In this document: positions 33,262 through 44,784 of the stretch, in pieces | Layout: the number at the start of each line of letters is the position of its first letter | How positions within the stretch are numbered: the first letter of the stretch is position 1 | NCBI RefSeq assembly: GCF_002843235.3 | Contig: NZ_CP031123.2 | Span: 2,418,001 to 2,482,000 of the forward strand | Length of the DNA stretch: 64,000 nt | Source: Providencia huaxiensis | GTDB taxonomy: Bacteria > Pseudomonadota > Gammaproteobacteria > Enterobacterales > Enterobacteriaceae | Direction: 5' to 3' | Made by a program: the position numbers and the translations under genes | The notes under the pieces: generated by a model | Seen by the model: the letters and a program-made list of their open reading frames with translations, nothing else | Databases searched by the model: none | Told to the model about the DNA's origin: nothing

Positions 33262-34745
33262 GCGATTACCCCCAACAGACGTGCTACCGTTAAACGGTCT
33301 GAGTAATCTAATTTACGATTGCCAATAATTTGATAATCTTCATGACCTTTACCAGCGATCACAATCACATCATCAGGAGATGCTTGTAAAATGGTGTTTG
33401 TCACGGCTTCTGGGCGACCCGGAATGGCCAAAGCACGGCTCGAATCTAATAAGCCCGCCATGATGTCGTTGATAATATCAATTGGGTCTTCGCTGCGTGG
33501 GTTATCGTCAGTGATAACGATTTTATCTGCATACTCCTCTGCGGCTGCTCCCATCAGAGGGCGCTTGCCTTTGTCACGGTCACCACCGCACCCAAATACG
33601 CACCAAAGTTGCCCTTTACAATGTAAACGCGCTGCCGCTAAGGCTTTTTCTAACGCATCTGGTGTATGTGCATAATCAACAACAACGGTCGGTTTGTTTG
33701 GTGCACTGAACACTTCCATTCGACCGCAAACGGGTGACAATGAAGAGGCCGCCGCAAGCAGTTTATCCAATGGATACTCCATCATTAGCAAGGTTGCCAT
33801 TGCAACTAATAAGTTGCTGACATTAAATGCCCCCATCAGTGGGCTTTCAAATGCGCCTTTGCCCCAAGTGGAGTCAAAATGAATGGTCGCGCCCTTGTCG
33901 TGGTATTCCACTTCAGTGGCTTTCAACCATGGTCCTTGCCAGTCTGCTGGGATACGGTTTTCCATCGTAACAGCGCAGGCTTGTGGTAAACGTTGTAGCC
34001 ATTTCAAGCCAATAACATCATCTGCATTGATGATTTGCGATTTTGCATTATGTGTAGAAAACAATAGCCATTTCGCGGCTTCATAACTCTCCATGTCACC
34101 ATGATAGTCAAGGTGATCACGGCTTAAATTAGTAAACACAACGGCATCGAACTGTAAAGCGGCAACACGACCTTGCACTAAGCCATGAGAAGACACTTCC
34201 ATCGCGGTTAATGTCGCTTTTTGGTTTAATAACTGAGTCAATTCAAGTTGGATATCTACCGCAGAGCCTGTGGTGTTTTCGCTTGGTGATACATGGCCTA
34301 ATAAGCCATTACCCACAGTTCCCATTACAGCGCTAGTTTCCCCTAGTCCATGAGCCCACTGAGCAATTAATTGTGTCGTGGTTGTTTTGCCATTAGTACC
34401 GGTCACGCCAACAAGTTTCATATTTGCTGATGGCTGCTGATAAAACTCACCAGCAAGAGCTGATAAACGGTTATTCAGGTCATTTAAATAAATAACAGGT
34501 ACACCGTGAACAAAACGAATTTCGCCTTCAACGGCTTCACCTTCTGCTTCCGCTATCACAGCGGAAACCCCTTGAGCAATCGCTTGAGGAATATAGTGTC
34601 GCCCATCCGATTGATGGCCTTTTATTGCAATAAACAGATCGCCCGCGGCAGCCTTTCGGCTGTCTAGCGTCATCTCACGTAGTGAGATTGGAGTTGTGCT
34701 CACACCAAAGGGTGAGAGTAGATCACAAAGATTACGATCTGCCAC
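33258..34745 (-). CDS. murE: UDP-MurNAc-L-Ala-D-Glu--meso-diaminopimelate ligase
   Basis: MurE adds meso-diaminopimelate. The 495 residues equal E. coli MurE. It contains [16 protein letters not shown], the ATP loop [44 protein letters not shown], and the DAP-specific [10 protein letters not shown]. It overlaps the end of ftsI by 14 bases. Confidence 0.97.
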   Translation of the reverse strand: MADRNLCDLLSPFGVSTTPISLREMTLDSRKAAAGDLFIAIKGHQSDGRHYIPQAIAQGVSAVIAEAEGEAVEGEIRFVHGVPVIYLNDLNNRLSALAGEFYQQPSANMKLVGVTGTNGKTTTTQLIAQWAHGLGETSAVMGTVGNGLLGHVSPSENTTGSAVDIQLELTQLLNQKATLTAMEVSSHGLVQGRVAALQFDAVVFTNLSRDHLDYHGDMESYEAAKWLLFSTHNAKSQIINADDVIGLKWLQRLPQACAVTMENRIPADWQGPWLKATEVEYHDKGATIHFDSTWGKGAFESPLMGAFNVSNLLVAMATLLMMEYPLDKLLAAASSLSPVCGRMEVFSAPNKPTVVVDYAHTPDALEKALAAARLHCKGQLWCVFGCGGDRDKGKRPLMGAAAEEYADKIVITDDNPRSEDPIDIINDIMAGLLDSSRALAIPGRPEAVTNTILQASPDDVIVIAGKGHEDYQIIGNRKLDYSDRLTVARLLGVIA

Positions 34746-36498
34746 TTTTAACCTCTTTTTGACTATTTACAATTTCATTTTGTTCATTTGGTTGCAATGC
34801 ATCAGGTTCAACGTTCATCAACCGTAAAACGCCGCCCATAATCGAACCAAATACCGGTGCAGATACTGCACCACCATAATAACTACCCGCGCTTGGCTCA
34901 TTAATAAGCACCACTAACGCATAGCGTGGATTGCTCGCAGGAGCAACACCAGCAGCGTAAGCTAAATATTTATTAATATAACGCCCTTCAGGCCCCACTT
35001 TTTTCGCAGTCCCTGTTTTAATCGCAATACGGTAGCCTTTAATTGCCGCTCGTGCTCCCCCGCCTCCGGGTAAAGCCACGCTTTCCATCATATGAACCAC
35101 TGTTCGCATGATTGGTTCAGGAAAAACGCGTGTTCCTGACACAGGAGGATCAACTTTTGTGATGGATAGCGGCCGATAAATACCAAAACTACCAATGGTT
35201 GCGTAGGCTCGCGCTAACTGTAACGGTGTTACCATTTGCCCGTAGCCAAAAGAAAAGGTGGCCCTATCTAAATCAGACCACCGTGTTTTTTTACTTGGAA
35301 AGATGCCACTACTTTCCCCGACTAACCCCAGATTAGTCGGCTTGCCAAACCCAAAGCGGCTATACACATCCACCAGCTCAGTGGCAGGCATCGCTAACGC
35401 AAGTTTTGAAACACCTACGTTACTCGACTTCTGTAAAATCCCAGTAATTGTTAGCTCTGCATATCGTGCTACGTCTTTGATTTCATGGCCGCTAATACGA
35501 TATGGATAAGTATTAATTACTGAGTTTTCTTTAATAATTCTGTTATGTAGCGCACTCATTACCACCATCGGTTTTACCGTCGAACCCGGTTCGAAAATAT
35601 CCGTAATGGCGCGGTTACGCATTGCATCCATTGATGTACCGGTTAAGTTATTTGGGTTGTAGGATAGGCTATTCGCCATAGCTAAAATTTCACCGGTATG
35701 AACATCCACTAAAATTGCCACACCCGATTCAGCTTTGTTTTCCTGCACGCCACGTGTTAGTTCACGGTAAACAATCGATTGAATTCGTTCATCAATACTT
35801 AATGTCAAATTATGCGCAGCTTGGCTGTCAATAGACGAAATCGTTTCAATCACTCGCCCATTACGGTCTTTGCGGACAGTACGTTCGCCCGGCGCACCTT
35901 TTAACCAACGGTCAAAGCTTTTTTCAACCCCTTCAATCCCTTCACCATCAATGTTTGTTACCCCTAATAAGTGAGCGGTAACTGGGCCTGATGGGTAATA
36001 ACGACGAGATTCTTTGCGTAAGTAAATACCCGGTATTTTTAATTTTTTAACGTAATCACCAATAGAGGGGTTAACTTGGCGCGCTAAATACACAAAACGG
36101 CCTCTTGGATTGGCCGATATTTTGCTCGTAATTTGTTCTAGTGGAATTTCAAGTGCGTCTGCCAGTGCTTTCCAGTGTTCGTCATTGCTGATCCCCCCTT
36201 TTTCAAACACCTCTTTGGGGTCTGCCCAAATCGCATTGACGGGCACACTTACCGCCAGTTGCCGCCCTTCTCGGTCGCTTATCATACCTCGAGAGGTTGC
36301 AACTTCTTGCACTCGTAAAGAGCGCATATCGCCTTCTTTCACCAGTTTCTCTGGCGCAATAATTTGCAGATAAGCCACCCGAGTTAGCAACCCTGCTAAC
36401 GCCAAGACAATGCATCCGCACAGCAAAATAAAGCGCCAGCGGACAAAGCTGGTGCTTTCTTCTTGTTTCTTATTTTTCGCTGTTTTTGGTGCTTTCAT
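34732..36498 (-). CDS. ftsI: Penicillin-binding protein 3, septal transpeptidase
   Basis: FtsI crosslinks septal peptidoglycan and partners with FtsW. The 588 residues match E. coli PBP3. There is one membrane segment at about 21-45, the pedestal domain, and a transpeptidase domain with the catalytic serine motif GSTVKP, SSN ([12 protein letters not shown]) and KTGTAKK. The cytoplasmic N-terminus is rich in Lys. It lies 12 bases after ftsL. Confidence 0.97.
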   Translation of the reverse strand: MKAPKTAKNKKQEESTSFVRWRFILLCGCIVLALAGLLTRVAYLQIIAPEKLVKEGDMRSLRVQEVATSRGMISDREGRQLAVSVPVNAIWADPKEVFEKGGISNDEHWKALADALEIPLEQITSKISANPRGRFVYLARQVNPSIGDYVKKLKIPGIYLRKESRRYYPSGPVTAHLLGVTNIDGEGIEGVEKSFDRWLKGAPGERTVRKDRNGRVIETISSIDSQAAHNLTLSIDERIQSIVYRELTRGVQENKAESGVAILVDVHTGEILAMANSLSYNPNNLTGTSMDAMRNRAITDIFEPGSTVKPMVVMSALHNRIIKENSVINTYPYRISGHEIKDVARYAELTITGILQKSSNVGVSKLALAMPATELVDVYSRFGFGKPTNLGLVGESSGIFPSKKTRWSDLDRATFSFGYGQMVTPLQLARAYATIGSFGIYRPLSITKVDPPVSGTRVFPEPIMRTVVHMMESVALPGGGGARAAIKGYRIAIKTGTAKKVGPEGRYINKYLAYAAGVAPASNPRYALVVLINEPSAGSYYGGAVSAPVFGSIMGGVLRLMNVEPDALQPNEQNEIVNSQKEVKSGRS

Positions 36499-36510
36499 TA
36501 GGAACCTTTT

Positions 36511-36831
36511 TTATTGCTTAGAAACAATAATTTTTTCTTGTGATGGTTCAACTTGTACCATCTGTAATTTTTCAACCGATAAACGTTCTATTCGGCTATG
36601 GCTCGCAAGGGCATTTTCTTCAAGGATCAGATTGCGCCATTCGATATCTAATAAGTCTTTTTCTTCATACAATTTATCTTTTGCGGCCGTTAACAAACGC
36701 GTTTCATGTGCGGTAGTCACGACAAAAACGGCACTAATTATAATTGCAGACAATAAAATCAAAGGAACGATGCCATAACGAAATAAATCACGCCCAATGA
36801 CGCGTGCTAGGCTGTGCCTTTCTGGAACCAT
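36511..36831 (-). CDS. ftsL: Cell division protein FtsL
   Basis: FtsL is a small bitopic coiled-coil divisome protein that forms a complex with FtsQ and FtsB. The 106 residues (E. coli 121) have a cytoplasmic start [16 protein letters not shown], a membrane segment ([20 protein letters not shown]) and a periplasmic helical region through [16 protein letters not shown] and [13 protein letters not shown]. The cytoplasmic tail is shorter than in E. coli. Its ATG overlaps the rsmH stop by one base. Confidence 0.94.
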   Translation of the reverse strand: MVPERHSLARVIGRDLFRYGIVPLILLSAIIISAVFVVTTAHETRLLTAAKDKLYEEKDLLDIEWRNLILEENALASHSRIERLSVEKLQMVQVEPSQEKIIVSKQ

Positions 36832-37784
36832 TATTCCGCCGCCTTTTCAGCAAACCGCAACACAGAACTCCGTGCGCGTGGATTTTCGTCAATTTCGTTT
36901 TCAGAAGGTTTCATCTTGCCTAGGTCACGTAACTGCGCTGCGCCTAATGCTTTAATCTGCGTTTCAGTTAGCGGAATACCTGCTGGTACTGATGGCCCTT
37001 TACTGTTTTTGCGGATAAACCGCTTTACTAACCTGTCTTCCAAAGAATGGAAGCTGATAACCGATAAACGACCTTGTGGAGCTAAAACGTTCATTGCGCC
37101 TTCTAGCGCTTTTTCTATCTCTTCCAATTCACTATTGATATAAATCCGTATGGCTTGGAAGCTACGCGTCGCTGGGTGTTTGTGCCGATCTTTCATCGGA
37201 CTAACTTTTGCGATTAATTCAGCCAGGTGCCGTGTGCGTGTTAATGGCTCTTCTTCTGGGTTATGGTTACGCTCAACAATCGCTCTCGCAATTCGTTTCG
37301 CAAAACGCTCTTCACCAAAAGTTTTTAAAACCCAAGCAATGTCATCCGCTTCTGCGTCCATCAACCATTGCTGTGCAGATTGCCCTTTGGTTGGGTCCAT
37401 TCGCATATCTAACGGCCCGTCACGCATAAATGAAAAGCCACGCTCTGGGTCATCTAACTGCGGTGAAGAGACGCCTAAATCCAGCAATACACCATCAATT
37501 TGCCCAACTAAACCTTCTTCTTCCACATACTCTGCAATCGCAGAAAATGGGCCGTGTTTAATCATAAAACGAGGGTCATCAATTGCTTGAGCTGCTTTTA
37601 TCGCTTCTGGGTCACGGTCAATGGCGATCAACCGCCCTTGTTCGCCAAGCTGGCTTAATATCAGCCTTGAATGGCCCCCACGCCCAAATGTGCCATCGAT
37701 ATAGATACCGTTAGGTTTAATGTTTAAGCCGTTCACGGCTTCATCCAGTAATACTGTTACGTGTTTAAATTGCTGTTGCGTCAT
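36831..37784 (-). CDS. rsmH: 16S rRNA (cytosine1402-N4)-methyltransferase
   Basis: RsmH methylates C1402 of 16S rRNA. The 317 residues (E. coli 313) have [13 protein letters not shown], the SAM-binding [40 protein letters not shown] and [13 protein letters not shown]. It lies 2 bases after mraZ. Confidence 0.97.
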   Translation of the reverse strand: MTQQQFKHVTVLLDEAVNGLNIKPNGIYIDGTFGRGGHSRLILSQLGEQGRLIAIDRDPEAIKAAQAIDDPRFMIKHGPFSAIAEYVEEEGLVGQIDGVLLDLGVSSPQLDDPERGFSFMRDGPLDMRMDPTKGQSAQQWLMDAEADDIAWVLKTFGEERFAKRIARAIVERNHNPEEEPLTRTRHLAELIAKVSPMKDRHKHPATRSFQAIRIYINSELEEIEKALEGAMNVLAPQGRLSVISFHSLEDRLVKRFIRKNSKGPSVPAGIPLTETQIKALGAAQLRDLGKMKPSENEIDENPRARSSVLRFAEKAAE

Positions 37785-37786
37785 TA

Positions 37787-38245
37787 TTAAAGTGACAAAT
37801 CCTGTAAGCGGGCTGAAAGTGGTTCATTGGTAAGGCGCTCAGCGGCAATGTCATCTTCCACTTGCTGATACCAAGTTTGTTCATCCCAAAGTTCAAATTT
37901 ATTAATCTGGCCAACCAACATGACCTCTTTTGTTAGCCCTGCATGCTGACGCAATGTATTGGCTAACAAAAGACGCCCCGCGTTGTCCATTTGACATTCA
38001 CTTGCATGGCCCAGTAACAGCCGTTGCACGCGTCGTTCCGCTGGGTTCATCGTCGATAACCGAGAAAGCTTTTCTTCGATAATCTCCCACTCCGGTAAGG
38101 TATAAAGCAGTAGGCACGGCTGGTGAAGGTCAATGGTACAGACCATTTGCCCTTTCGATTCCTCGTTCAGCATACCTCGGTAACGAGTCGGCACGGTTAG
38201 ACGCCCTTTGCTGTCGAGATTAACCAGTGTTGCCCCACGAAACAT
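37787..38245 (-). CDS. mraZ: MraZ, transcriptional regulator of the dcw cluster
   Basis: MraZ is an AbrB-like ring-forming DNA-binding protein that represses the dcw promoter in E. coli. The 152 residues have two tandem MraZ domains, each with a DxxGR segment ([14 protein letters not shown] and [14 protein letters not shown]). It is the first gene of the cluster, with GTGGK-type repeats upstream. Confidence 0.97.
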   Translation of the reverse strand: MFRGATLVNLDSKGRLTVPTRYRGMLNEESKGQMVCTIDLHQPCLLLYTLPEWEIIEEKLSRLSTMNPAERRVQRLLLGHASECQMDNAGRLLLANTLRQHAGLTKEVMLVGQINKFELWDEQTWYQQVEDDIAAERLTNEPLSARLQDLSL

Positions 38246-38271
38246 ACCCGATTATACCCCTTTTATTTTCA

Positions 38272-38301
38272 ATTCACCCACTTTACCCCACAATTCACCA
38301 C
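38272..38301 (-). promoter_or_regulatory. MraZ-binding repeats
   Basis: On the minus strand three consecutive 10-mers begin with GTGG: GTGGTGAATT, GTGGGGTAAA and GTGGGTGAAT. The 10-base spacing and TGGG core match the known MraZ target in E. coli. They lie between the promoter and the mraZ start. Confidence 0.8.
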
Positions 38302-38307
38302 ATATAA

Positions 38308-38337
38308 AGTTTACGAATGGTATGAAAACGTTGTCAA
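38308..38337 (-). promoter_or_regulatory. Pmra promoter of the dcw cluster
   Basis: A consensus -35 TTGACA (38332-38337) is separated by 18 bases from a -10-like TAAACT (38308-38313), just upstream of the MraZ repeats. It is the main candidate for transcription of the 18-kb cluster. Confidence 0.7.
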
Positions 38338-38833
38338 GCCAGTCGCACTCAGCTTTAGCTTTATTTACAGAACAATTCAGAAAAAATAAGGATAGGTAAA
38401 ATATAACTTGGAAAGAAAATGGGAAATAACAGGTTGATATAATTAATATATTTTATAGAGTGCAACTTAAATAAGCGTGATCACTATAGATTGCTGCAAA
38501 ATCATACAAATCATCATAAATTCAACTTATGTCTCATTTTTAATCAGTATATCTTGTACCGGTAATTTACTTTTATTGAGTCCTCAAATAATCGTTAATA
38601 TCTAGTGATGATAAAATCACCCCGAAAGAAAAATAAAATCATTAAATATCAACACAATAAATAACTGTTTTAATAAACAGTATTCAATTTTAAATATTTA
38701 TCGCACGAATCAATAATACACCCACAATAAATTTGTATTAATTTCATAATCCAATTTAGCTTTCATTTTAAAATCAGCAATAAATATATTAAGATAAATC
38801 CTAAAGTTAAATATTTACCTATTTTTAGCCTAT
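38338..38833. other. AT-rich gene-free region upstream of the dcw promoter
   Basis: About 500 bases of strongly AT-rich sequence between Pmra and the cra terminator. I see no open frame with a ribosome binding site, and no tRNA or clear stem-loop. It could hold upstream promoter elements. Confidence 0.5.
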
Positions 38834-38861
38834 AAAAAAAAAGCCCCTACAAGATAGGGGC
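38834..38861 (-). terminator. Intrinsic terminator of cra
   Basis: GCCCCTA (38843-38849) and TAGGGGC (38855-38861) enclose a 5-base loop. On the minus strand it is followed by nine T residues. Confidence 0.9.
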
Positions 38862-38943
38862 CGTTATATTACTCATTATTGTGACTAACATCACTCATTA
38901 TCGTGTAAATATTCACTATTCGATTAAAGTTAGGCCTGTTTTA

Positions 38944-39954
38944 TTACTGCTTACGACCTAAGCTTCCGCGGCGACATAAATCACGACGAATACGAGTAAT
39001 ACCCGCTTCTGGTTTTTGCTTTTCATCAAGGCTGGCAAGAACCAGTTCTAAGATACGTTCAGCGATATCTCTATGGCGCTGTGCAAGGGACAACACTGGG
39101 CATTCAAGAAAATCTAATAGCTCGTTATCACCAAATGTGGCAATAACCATGTGCTCAGGTAAACGACCACTGCGCTTCAACGCAACATCCAAGACACCTT
39201 GTAGTAAGGAAAATGATGTTGTAAATAACGCGTCTGGCATCTCATTACCGCTATCCAGCCAATGTGCAAACACCTCTGCGGCTGAATCGCGTTCATAGCT
39301 ATTTGCATACAGGTAATCAATCTTGCGCGGGTCTTCATTCCACGCCTTACGGAAACCTTGTTCGCGTAGATAACTGACTGACAGTTCAGGTAACGCCCCT
39401 AAATACAACACTGACTCAGCTTTAAATTTGCGTAATTCTGCTGAAATCATGAAAGCATCTTCTTGGTCATCACCAACGACACTAATAAAGTGTTCTTTTT
39501 CAAGGGCTCTATCAAGTGCGATAATCGGTAACGAACGGTTCGCCCAACGCTGATAAAACGGGTGCTCTGGCGGTAATGCTGTCGAGACAATAATCGCATC
39601 AACTTGCCGCTGTAAAAGGTGCTCAACACAACGAATTTCATTGTCGGGTTGGTCTTCCGAGCATGCTATCAGCAATTGATAACCACGTTGACGCGCCTGC
39701 CTTTCAAGGTAATTTGCTATACGGGTATAGCTAGTATTCTCCAAGTCAGGGATCACTAACCCAATCGAACGGGTGCGCCCTGCTCGTAGCCCCGCAGCAA
39801 CTGCATTTGGATGGTAATTGTGTTCTCTGACGACTGCCATCACTTTTTCTACAGTTTTATCGCTGACTCGATACTGCTTGGCCTTGCCGTTGATCACATA
39901 ACTAGCCGTTGTGCGGGAAACACCCGCTAGACGGGCTATCTCATCCAGTTTCAC
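38944..39954 (-). CDS. cra: Catabolite repressor/activator (FruR)
   Basis: Cra is a LacI-family regulator that senses fructose-1-phosphate/fructose-1,6-bisphosphate and switches between glycolysis and gluconeogenesis. The 336 residues (E. coli 334) start at GTG 39954 with AGAGG upstream, matching the E. coli start [22 protein letters not shown], the helix-turn-helix. [21 protein letters not shown] begins the sugar-binding core. The ATG at 39993 would add 13 residues that lack similarity. Confidence 0.97.
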   Translation of the reverse strand: MKLDEIARLAGVSRTTASYVINGKAKQYRVSDKTVEKVMAVVREHNYHPNAVAAGLRAGRTRSIGLVIPDLENTSYTRIANYLERQARQRGYQLLIACSEDQPDNEIRCVEHLLQRQVDAIIVSTALPPEHPFYQRWANRSLPIIALDRALEKEHFISVVGDDQEDAFMISAELRKFKAESVLYLGALPELSVSYLREQGFRKAWNEDPRKIDYLYANSYERDSAAEVFAHWLDSGNEMPDALFTTSFSLLQGVLDVALKRSGRLPEHMVIATFGDNELLDFLECPVLSLAQRHRDIAERILELVLASLDEKQKPEAGITRIRRDLCRRGSLGRKQ

Positions 39955-39981
39955 GTTAACCTCTTTACAATTTTGGGAATA

Positions 39982-40000
39982 GCCCCGAGTCATTCGGGGC
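39982..40000 (-). terminator. Hairpin between ilvH and cra
   Basis: GCCCCGA and TCGGGGC enclose 5 bases. No proper T-run follows on the minus strand, so it may be a weak or Rho-assisted stop. It lies just upstream of the cra Shine-Dalgarno. Confidence 0.45.
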
Positions 40001-40038
40001 CTTAAACGCGTTTATTCTACCTTCGGATGATAAATTTT

Positions 40039-40530
40039 TCATCGCATAATTTTATCACCGCGTGAAACACCGACGATCCCTGAGCGTACAACTTCAACAA
40101 TTTCAGCAACACCACGTACTGATTCGATGAAAGCATCCAGTTTTTCGCTTGTTCCCGCTAGCTGAACGGTATAAAGCGTTGGAGTGACGTCAACAATTTG
40201 TCCACGGAAAATATCCGCACAACGCTTCACTTCGTCACGCCCATATCCAGAGGCTTGTAGCTTCACTAACATGATTTCACGTTCGATATGTGCTGACGCC
40301 GTCAGCTCACTGACACGCAACACATCAACCAATTTATGCAGTTGTTTCTCAATTTGCTCAAGAACCTTTGCATCCCCTTTCGTTTGGATAGTCATACGTG
40401 ACAAGGTTGGGTCATCTGTTGGTGCAACGGTCAAACTTTCAATATTATAACCACGCTGAGAAAACAGACCGATGACACGGGACAAAGCACCTGATTCATT
40501 TTCTAATAAAACGGATAAAATACGACGCAT
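40039..40530 (-). CDS. ilvH: Acetolactate synthase III, regulatory small subunit
   Basis: IlvH is the valine-sensing ACT-domain subunit of acetohydroxyacid synthase III. The 163 residues equal E. coli Ilv[34 protein letters not shown] is the ACT domain; [21 protein letters not shown] follows in the second half. The ATG at 40530 has GAGG upstream and lies 2 bases from the ilvI stop. Confidence 0.97.
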   Translation of the reverse strand: MRRILSVLLENESGALSRVIGLFSQRGYNIESLTVAPTDDPTLSRMTIQTKGDAKVLEQIEKQLHKLVDVLRVSELTASAHIEREIMLVKLQASGYGRDEVKRCADIFRGQIVDVTPTLYTVQLAGTSEKLDAFIESVRGVAEIVEVVRSGIVGVSRGDKIMR

Positions 40531-40532
40531 GA

Positions 40533-42260
40533 TCAGGTCCTCTCTGTTTTGCTCAACCACATTTCATCCATTGCACCACCACGGATCTGCATTGGATAAA
40601 CGTGCTCAGTTTCATCAATATTGACATCAACGAAGACTAATCGCTGATTTTCATTCACTTCAACAAGGGCTTGTTTTAGTTTTTCTTCCAGTTCATCAGG
40701 TGTTGATATTGAAATACCAACGTGGCCATACGCTTGCGCTAACTTGATGAAATCAGGCAATGACTGCATGTAGGATTGTGAGTGACGGCCTTGATAAATC
40801 ATATCCTGCCACTGCTTTACCATACCTAAGAAACCGTTGTTTAAATTGAGAACCAAAACCGGTAAGCCATATTGCAGAGCGGTTGAAAGCTCTTGGATGT
40901 TCATCTGGATGCTGCCATCCCCCGTCACACAGACAACGGTTGATTTTGGATGCGCTAATTTCACCCCTAATGCGGCAGGCAAACCAAATCCCATCGTTCC
41001 AAGCCCTCCTGAGTTTATCCAATGGCGAGGTTTATCAAAGGGATAATACAATGCCGCAAACATTTGGTGCTGCCCAACGTCAGACGTCACATAGGCTTCA
41101 CCTTTTGTTAAACGGTAAATCATTTCAATGGCTTGTTGTGGTTTAACTTTGGTTTGGCTTGTTTCGTAGCGTAAGCATTGTTTACTACGCCATTGTTCAA
41201 TTTCTTTCCACCATGAGGTGAGTGCTTGGCTATCTTGTTTAGCTGAAGCTTGGTCTAACTGACCTAACATTTGCTTTAATGTGAGTTTCGCATCACCCAC
41301 GATTGGGATATCCGCATTAACTGTTTTTGAAATAGACGTTGGGTCAACATCAATTTGAATGACTGTCGCATTTGGGCAGTATTTTTCTAAATTGTTCGTT
41401 GTTCTATCATCAAAACGAACCCCAACGGCAAAAATCACATCAGAGTTGTGCATAACCTTGTTGGCTTCGTATGTTCCATGCATTCCAAGCATCCCGACAG
41501 ACTGCTTGTGAGTTTCTGGGAAAGCCCCTAATCCCATTAAGGTTGATACCACTGGTAATTGCAGTTTTTCTGCCAACTCAATAAGTTCAGCAGAGCAATT
41601 CGCGTTAATCGCACCCCCGCCAATATAGAAAACTGGTTTTTTTGCCGAAACCAATTTGGTTAATGCTTTTTTGATTTGCCCTTTGTGGCCTTGCAACGTT
41701 GGGTTATAAGAACGCAAAGAAACGTTTTCGGGATAACGGTAAGCAAACTTTAAGGCAGGGTTAACGGTGTCTTTAGGGAAATCAATCACTACAGGACCGG
41801 GGCGCCCACTTGCCGCAATATAAAAAGCCTTCTTAATCGTTTCAGGAATTTCTTCTGCGCTTTTAATTAAAAAACTGTGTTTAACTATTGGCCTTGAGAT
41901 CCCAACCATGTCGCACTCTTGGAACGCATCATTACCAATTAGCGAGCTTGCGACCTGCCCCGATAACACCACCATCGGTACAGAATCCATATACGCGGTC
42001 GCAATACCAGTAATAGCATTCGTTGCCCCAGGGCCGGATGTCACTAACACGACCCCCACATCCCCTGTTGAACGTGCATAACCATCAGCCATATGCACCG
42101 CAGCCTGTTCATGACGCACTAATATGTGTTCTACCCCGCCAACTGTATGAAGTGCATCATAAATATCTAATACTGCACCGCCTGGATAACCAAACACGTG
42201 CTTTACTCCTTGGTCAATCAACGATTTGACGACCATTTCCGCTCCCGACAACATCTCCAT
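40533..42260 (-). CDS. ilvI: Acetolactate synthase III, catalytic large subunit
   Basis: IlvI is the ThDP/FAD enzyme that starts branched-chain amino acid synthesis. The 575 residues (E. coli 574) include [36 protein letters not shown] with the ThDP-activating Glu, [18 protein letters not shown], and [18 protein letters not shown] for ThDP binding. I chose the ATG at 42260 because of GGGGG 7 bases upstream and identity to the E. coli start. Downstream, ilvH is coupled. Confidence 0.97.
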   Translation of the reverse strand: MEMLSGAEMVVKSLIDQGVKHVFGYPGGAVLDIYDALHTVGGVEHILVRHEQAAVHMADGYARSTGDVGVVLVTSGPGATNAITGIATAYMDSVPMVVLSGQVASSLIGNDAFQECDMVGISRPIVKHSFLIKSAEEIPETIKKAFYIAASGRPGPVVIDFPKDTVNPALKFAYRYPENVSLRSYNPTLQGHKGQIKKALTKLVSAKKPVFYIGGGAINANCSAELIELAEKLQLPVVSTLMGLGAFPETHKQSVGMLGMHGTYEANKVMHNSDVIFAVGVRFDDRTTNNLEKYCPNATVIQIDVDPTSISKTVNADIPIVGDAKLTLKQMLGQLDQASAKQDSQALTSWWKEIEQWRSKQCLRYETSQTKVKPQQAIEMIYRLTKGEAYVTSDVGQHQMFAALYYPFDKPRHWINSGGLGTMGFGLPAALGVKLAHPKSTVVCVTGDGSIQMNIQELSTALQYGLPVLVLNLNNGFLGMVKQWQDMIYQGRHSQSYMQSLPDFIKLAQAYGHVGISISTPDELEEKLKQALVEVNENQRLVFVDVNIDETEHVYPMQIRGGAMDEMWLSKTERT

Positions 42261-42566
42261 GAGTTTGCCCCCAGACATTATTTGCAAGTGAAGAGGTATG
42301 ATCTACCCCTTTATTTTTATCATTTAAATTATGAAATTCGTGCTATTAACATATCGCTCTGGCTGAAACGAAGCAAACACCATTTCAGTGCAAGGATCAC
42401 GAAACTTTCACATCATCTTGAACATGGGTATTTGATAGATAAATTGACTGCAGATAAAAATAATGGGAGGAAAAATGACTGGTATGAATGAAAATACAGT
42501 GCCAATTTAATTAGTTGGCACCGTTAAAATTGTGATATTAAGCGATTATCTGAATAAATTGATAAA
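42261..42566. other. AT-rich leader and promoter region of ilvIH
   Basis: About 300 AT-rich bases upstream of ilvI with A/T tracts. In E. coli this region binds Lrp at several degenerate sites. I cannot point to a clear Lrp site or promoter hexamers here, and see no gene. Confidence 0.4.
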
Positions 42567-42569
42567 AAT

Positions 42570-42616
42570 AGAACAAAAACAAGACCCAGCCTACCCATAA
42601 TACGGGTAAGCCAGGT
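42570..42616 (-). terminator. Terminator of the acyl-CoA synthetase gene
   Basis: ACCCAGCCTACCC pairs imperfectly with GGGTAAGCCAGGT around a 7-base loop (42584-42616). On the minus strand a T-rich tail (TTGTTTTTGTTC) follows. Confidence 0.65.
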
Positions 42617-42631
42617 TACTTAAGTTATAAA

Positions 42632-44464
42632 TTATTCTTTGTACATTGATTCAATTTCTAATTGATAGCGCTCAGAAATAATTTTACGTCGCAGCTTTAA
42701 AGTCGGTGTTAATTCGCCTTTTTCCATTGAAAAAGTTGTGGGTAACAAAGTAAAGCGCTTAACTTGGTGGAAGTTTTCGATATTTTTCTGTAAATCTCTT
42801 AAACGGTTTTCAAATAATGCCACAATATTCGAGTCTTTTAAGAGTTCTAAACGATCCCGATATTTCAAATTTATTGAGTTCGCATATTCTTCTAGGCTCT
42901 CATAGCAAGGTACGATCAGCGCTGAAACAAACTTGCGTGCATCAGCAATGACTGCAATGTGTTCAATAAACTTGTCTTGCCCTAATACGCCTTCAATCAT
43001 TTGTGGTGCAATATATTTTCCGTTAGACGTTTTCATTAAATCTTTTAGTCTATCTGTAATATATAAATTGCCTTGTTCGTCAATTTTCCCTGCATCACCC
43101 GTTTTAAGCCAGCCATCTGCTGTAAACGTATCTAAGGTTTCAATCGGGCGGTTGTAATAGCCTTTCATAACCACCGGCCCTTTCACTTGTATTTCATCGT
43201 CCCTGCCAATACGCACTGAAACAGAAGATAGCGGTGTACCAATCGAGCCTAATGGGTATTTGCCCTCTTCCCAGCAAGATACCGTGGCGCAGGTCTCTGA
43301 CATACCATAGCCATATTTGATGTTTACCCCTGCGGAAAGGAAAAACGCAATCACATCGTCATCTAGACGAGCGCCTGCGGCTGGCATGAAGCGAATTCGT
43401 CCACCTAATCCTTCACGAATTTTATTGAGTACCAGTTTATCGGCTATCGGGAAAATAGCGCGGTTAATAAAAGAGGGTTTGCGGCCTTTAGCTAAGGCTT
43501 TCACACGCTGCTTGCCAAGAGATATTGCGCAGCGAAATAGCGCTCTACGCACTAGAGGCGCTTTTGCTACTTTACTTTGTATTGCTGAATAAACTTTTTC
43601 ATAAAAACGAGGAACCGCACACATCACTGTTGGTTTTATCTCAGCTAACGCTTCCCGGACCTGATTGGTGTCCGTTAAATAAACGTTTAGTGCGCCAACG
43701 TGCATAACGTAAAAGCTCCACGCACGTTCAAAAACATGTGAAAGTGGTAAGAAACTTAAAGAGACATCATCAGCAGTTAGTTGTAATCGTTCGTCATGGA
43801 GATACAGTTGCGCAGCCATGTTGTAGTAATCCAACATAACGCCTTTTGGTTCTCCGGTGGTGCCTGATGTATAGATGATGGTGAATAAATCACTGAGATT
43901 ATGTGCAGCGATGCGTTCATCAAGTTCTGCTTGGTATGCCGCTTGTGATTGCGCCATAAAGGTGGATAAATGCAATGTGTCGATTGAGATATCAGCTAAC
44001 TCAACATTGTCATTCATCGCAACAATCGTCGTTAATTGAGGGCAAAGAGCGGGTAATTGGCATGCAACTTGATATTGCGCATCGTCCCCAACAAACAGCA
44101 CTCTAATATTCGCGTCATTAATAATATACGCGGCTTGCTCGATACTGCTAGTTGCATAAAGTGGCACCGTGACTGCCCTAATTTGTAGCGCGGCAAAGTC
44201 AACCAATGACCAGTTCATACTGTTATGGGCAAATAACCCAATATTTTCTTGTGCGATAACGTTTAATGCTAAGAGACGCAGAGAAATCGCTGATGTACGA
44301 TCGCCTACCTCACCCCACGTTAATGAGCTTCGTTGCCCGTTATCCCATTGACTGAAAGCTATCCGGTTCGCTGATTCGTGTGCAGTGACCCTGCTACGTA
44401 AGCGATTAACCAAGTGGTATGGATATAGATTTTCAGTAATCAAAGTGTATTCCCTATAAGTCAT
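42632..44464 (-). CDS. Long-chain fatty acid--CoA ligase (AMP-forming)
   Basis: This 610-residue member of the ANL adenylate-forming family probably activates long-chain fatty acids to acyl-CoA. It has the P-loop YTSGTTGEPKG near residue 193, the YGYGMSET motif, DGWLKTGDAGKID and ITDRLKDLMKTSNGKYIAPQMIE. It resembles the FAA1/AMP-binding group rather than FadD. The start is uncertain: the ATG at 44464 has a poor ribosome binding site, and an in-frame TTG seven codons later has AGGG upstream. In E. coli nothing lies between leuO and ilvI, so this is an insertion or a lineage-specific arrangement. Confidence 0.88.
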   Translation of the reverse strand: MTYREYTLITENLYPYHLVNRLRSRVTAHESANRIAFSQWDNGQRSSLTWGEVGDRTSAISLRLLALNVIAQENIGLFAHNSMNWSLVDFAALQIRAVTVPLYATSSIEQAAYIINDANIRVLFVGDDAQYQVACQLPALCPQLTTIVAMNDNVELADISIDTLHLSTFMAQSQAAYQAELDERIAAHNLSDLFTIIYTSGTTGEPKGVMLDYYNMAAQLYLHDERLQLTADDVSLSFLPLSHVFERAWSFYVMHVGALNVYLTDTNQVREALAEIKPTVMCAVPRFYEKVYSAIQSKVAKAPLVRRALFRCAISLGKQRVKALAKGRKPSFINRAIFPIADKLVLNKIREGLGGRIRFMPAAGARLDDDVIAFFLSAGVNIKYGYGMSETCATVSCWEEGKYPLGSIGTPLSSVSVRIGRDDEIQVKGPVVMKGYYNRPIETLDTFTADGWLKTGDAGKIDEQGNLYITDRLKDLMKTSNGKYIAPQMIEGVLGQDKFIEHIAVIADARKFVSALIVPCYESLEEYANSINLKYRDRLELLKDSNIVALFENRLRDLQKNIENFHQVKRFTLLPTTFSMEKGELTPTLKLRRKIISERYQLEIESMYKE

Positions 44465-44784
44465 TATCGATATAAGTTACCCGGCACATTCACAAGCACT
44501 TAACCATTCTTATTATTTCAGCTTACAAGTGTTAGCTGAATATTCGCAGTGTATCGACTAAAGAGATGCGTGAAAAGCATTTATATGTAAATTTTTTGCA
44601 AATGTTATGTCTGCAACAAAACACATCATAGGGCTAACTATAATGAGTTAATTACCTTATTGGTGTGTATATTTATAAGTGCGTCTGCAAGAACATAGAG
44701 ATTGTAAGCCTTAACAAAATGACTATTTATTTTTCATCATGTCTAGGACAGCCTACAACCTCTCACAATGTTTAAATAGGCGTT
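44465..44784. other. Gene-free region between leuO and the acyl-CoA synthetase gene
   Basis: About 320 AT-rich bases. I see no open frame with a ribosome binding site and no strong hairpin. It presumably holds the promoter of the acyl-CoA synthetase gene. Confidence 0.4.
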
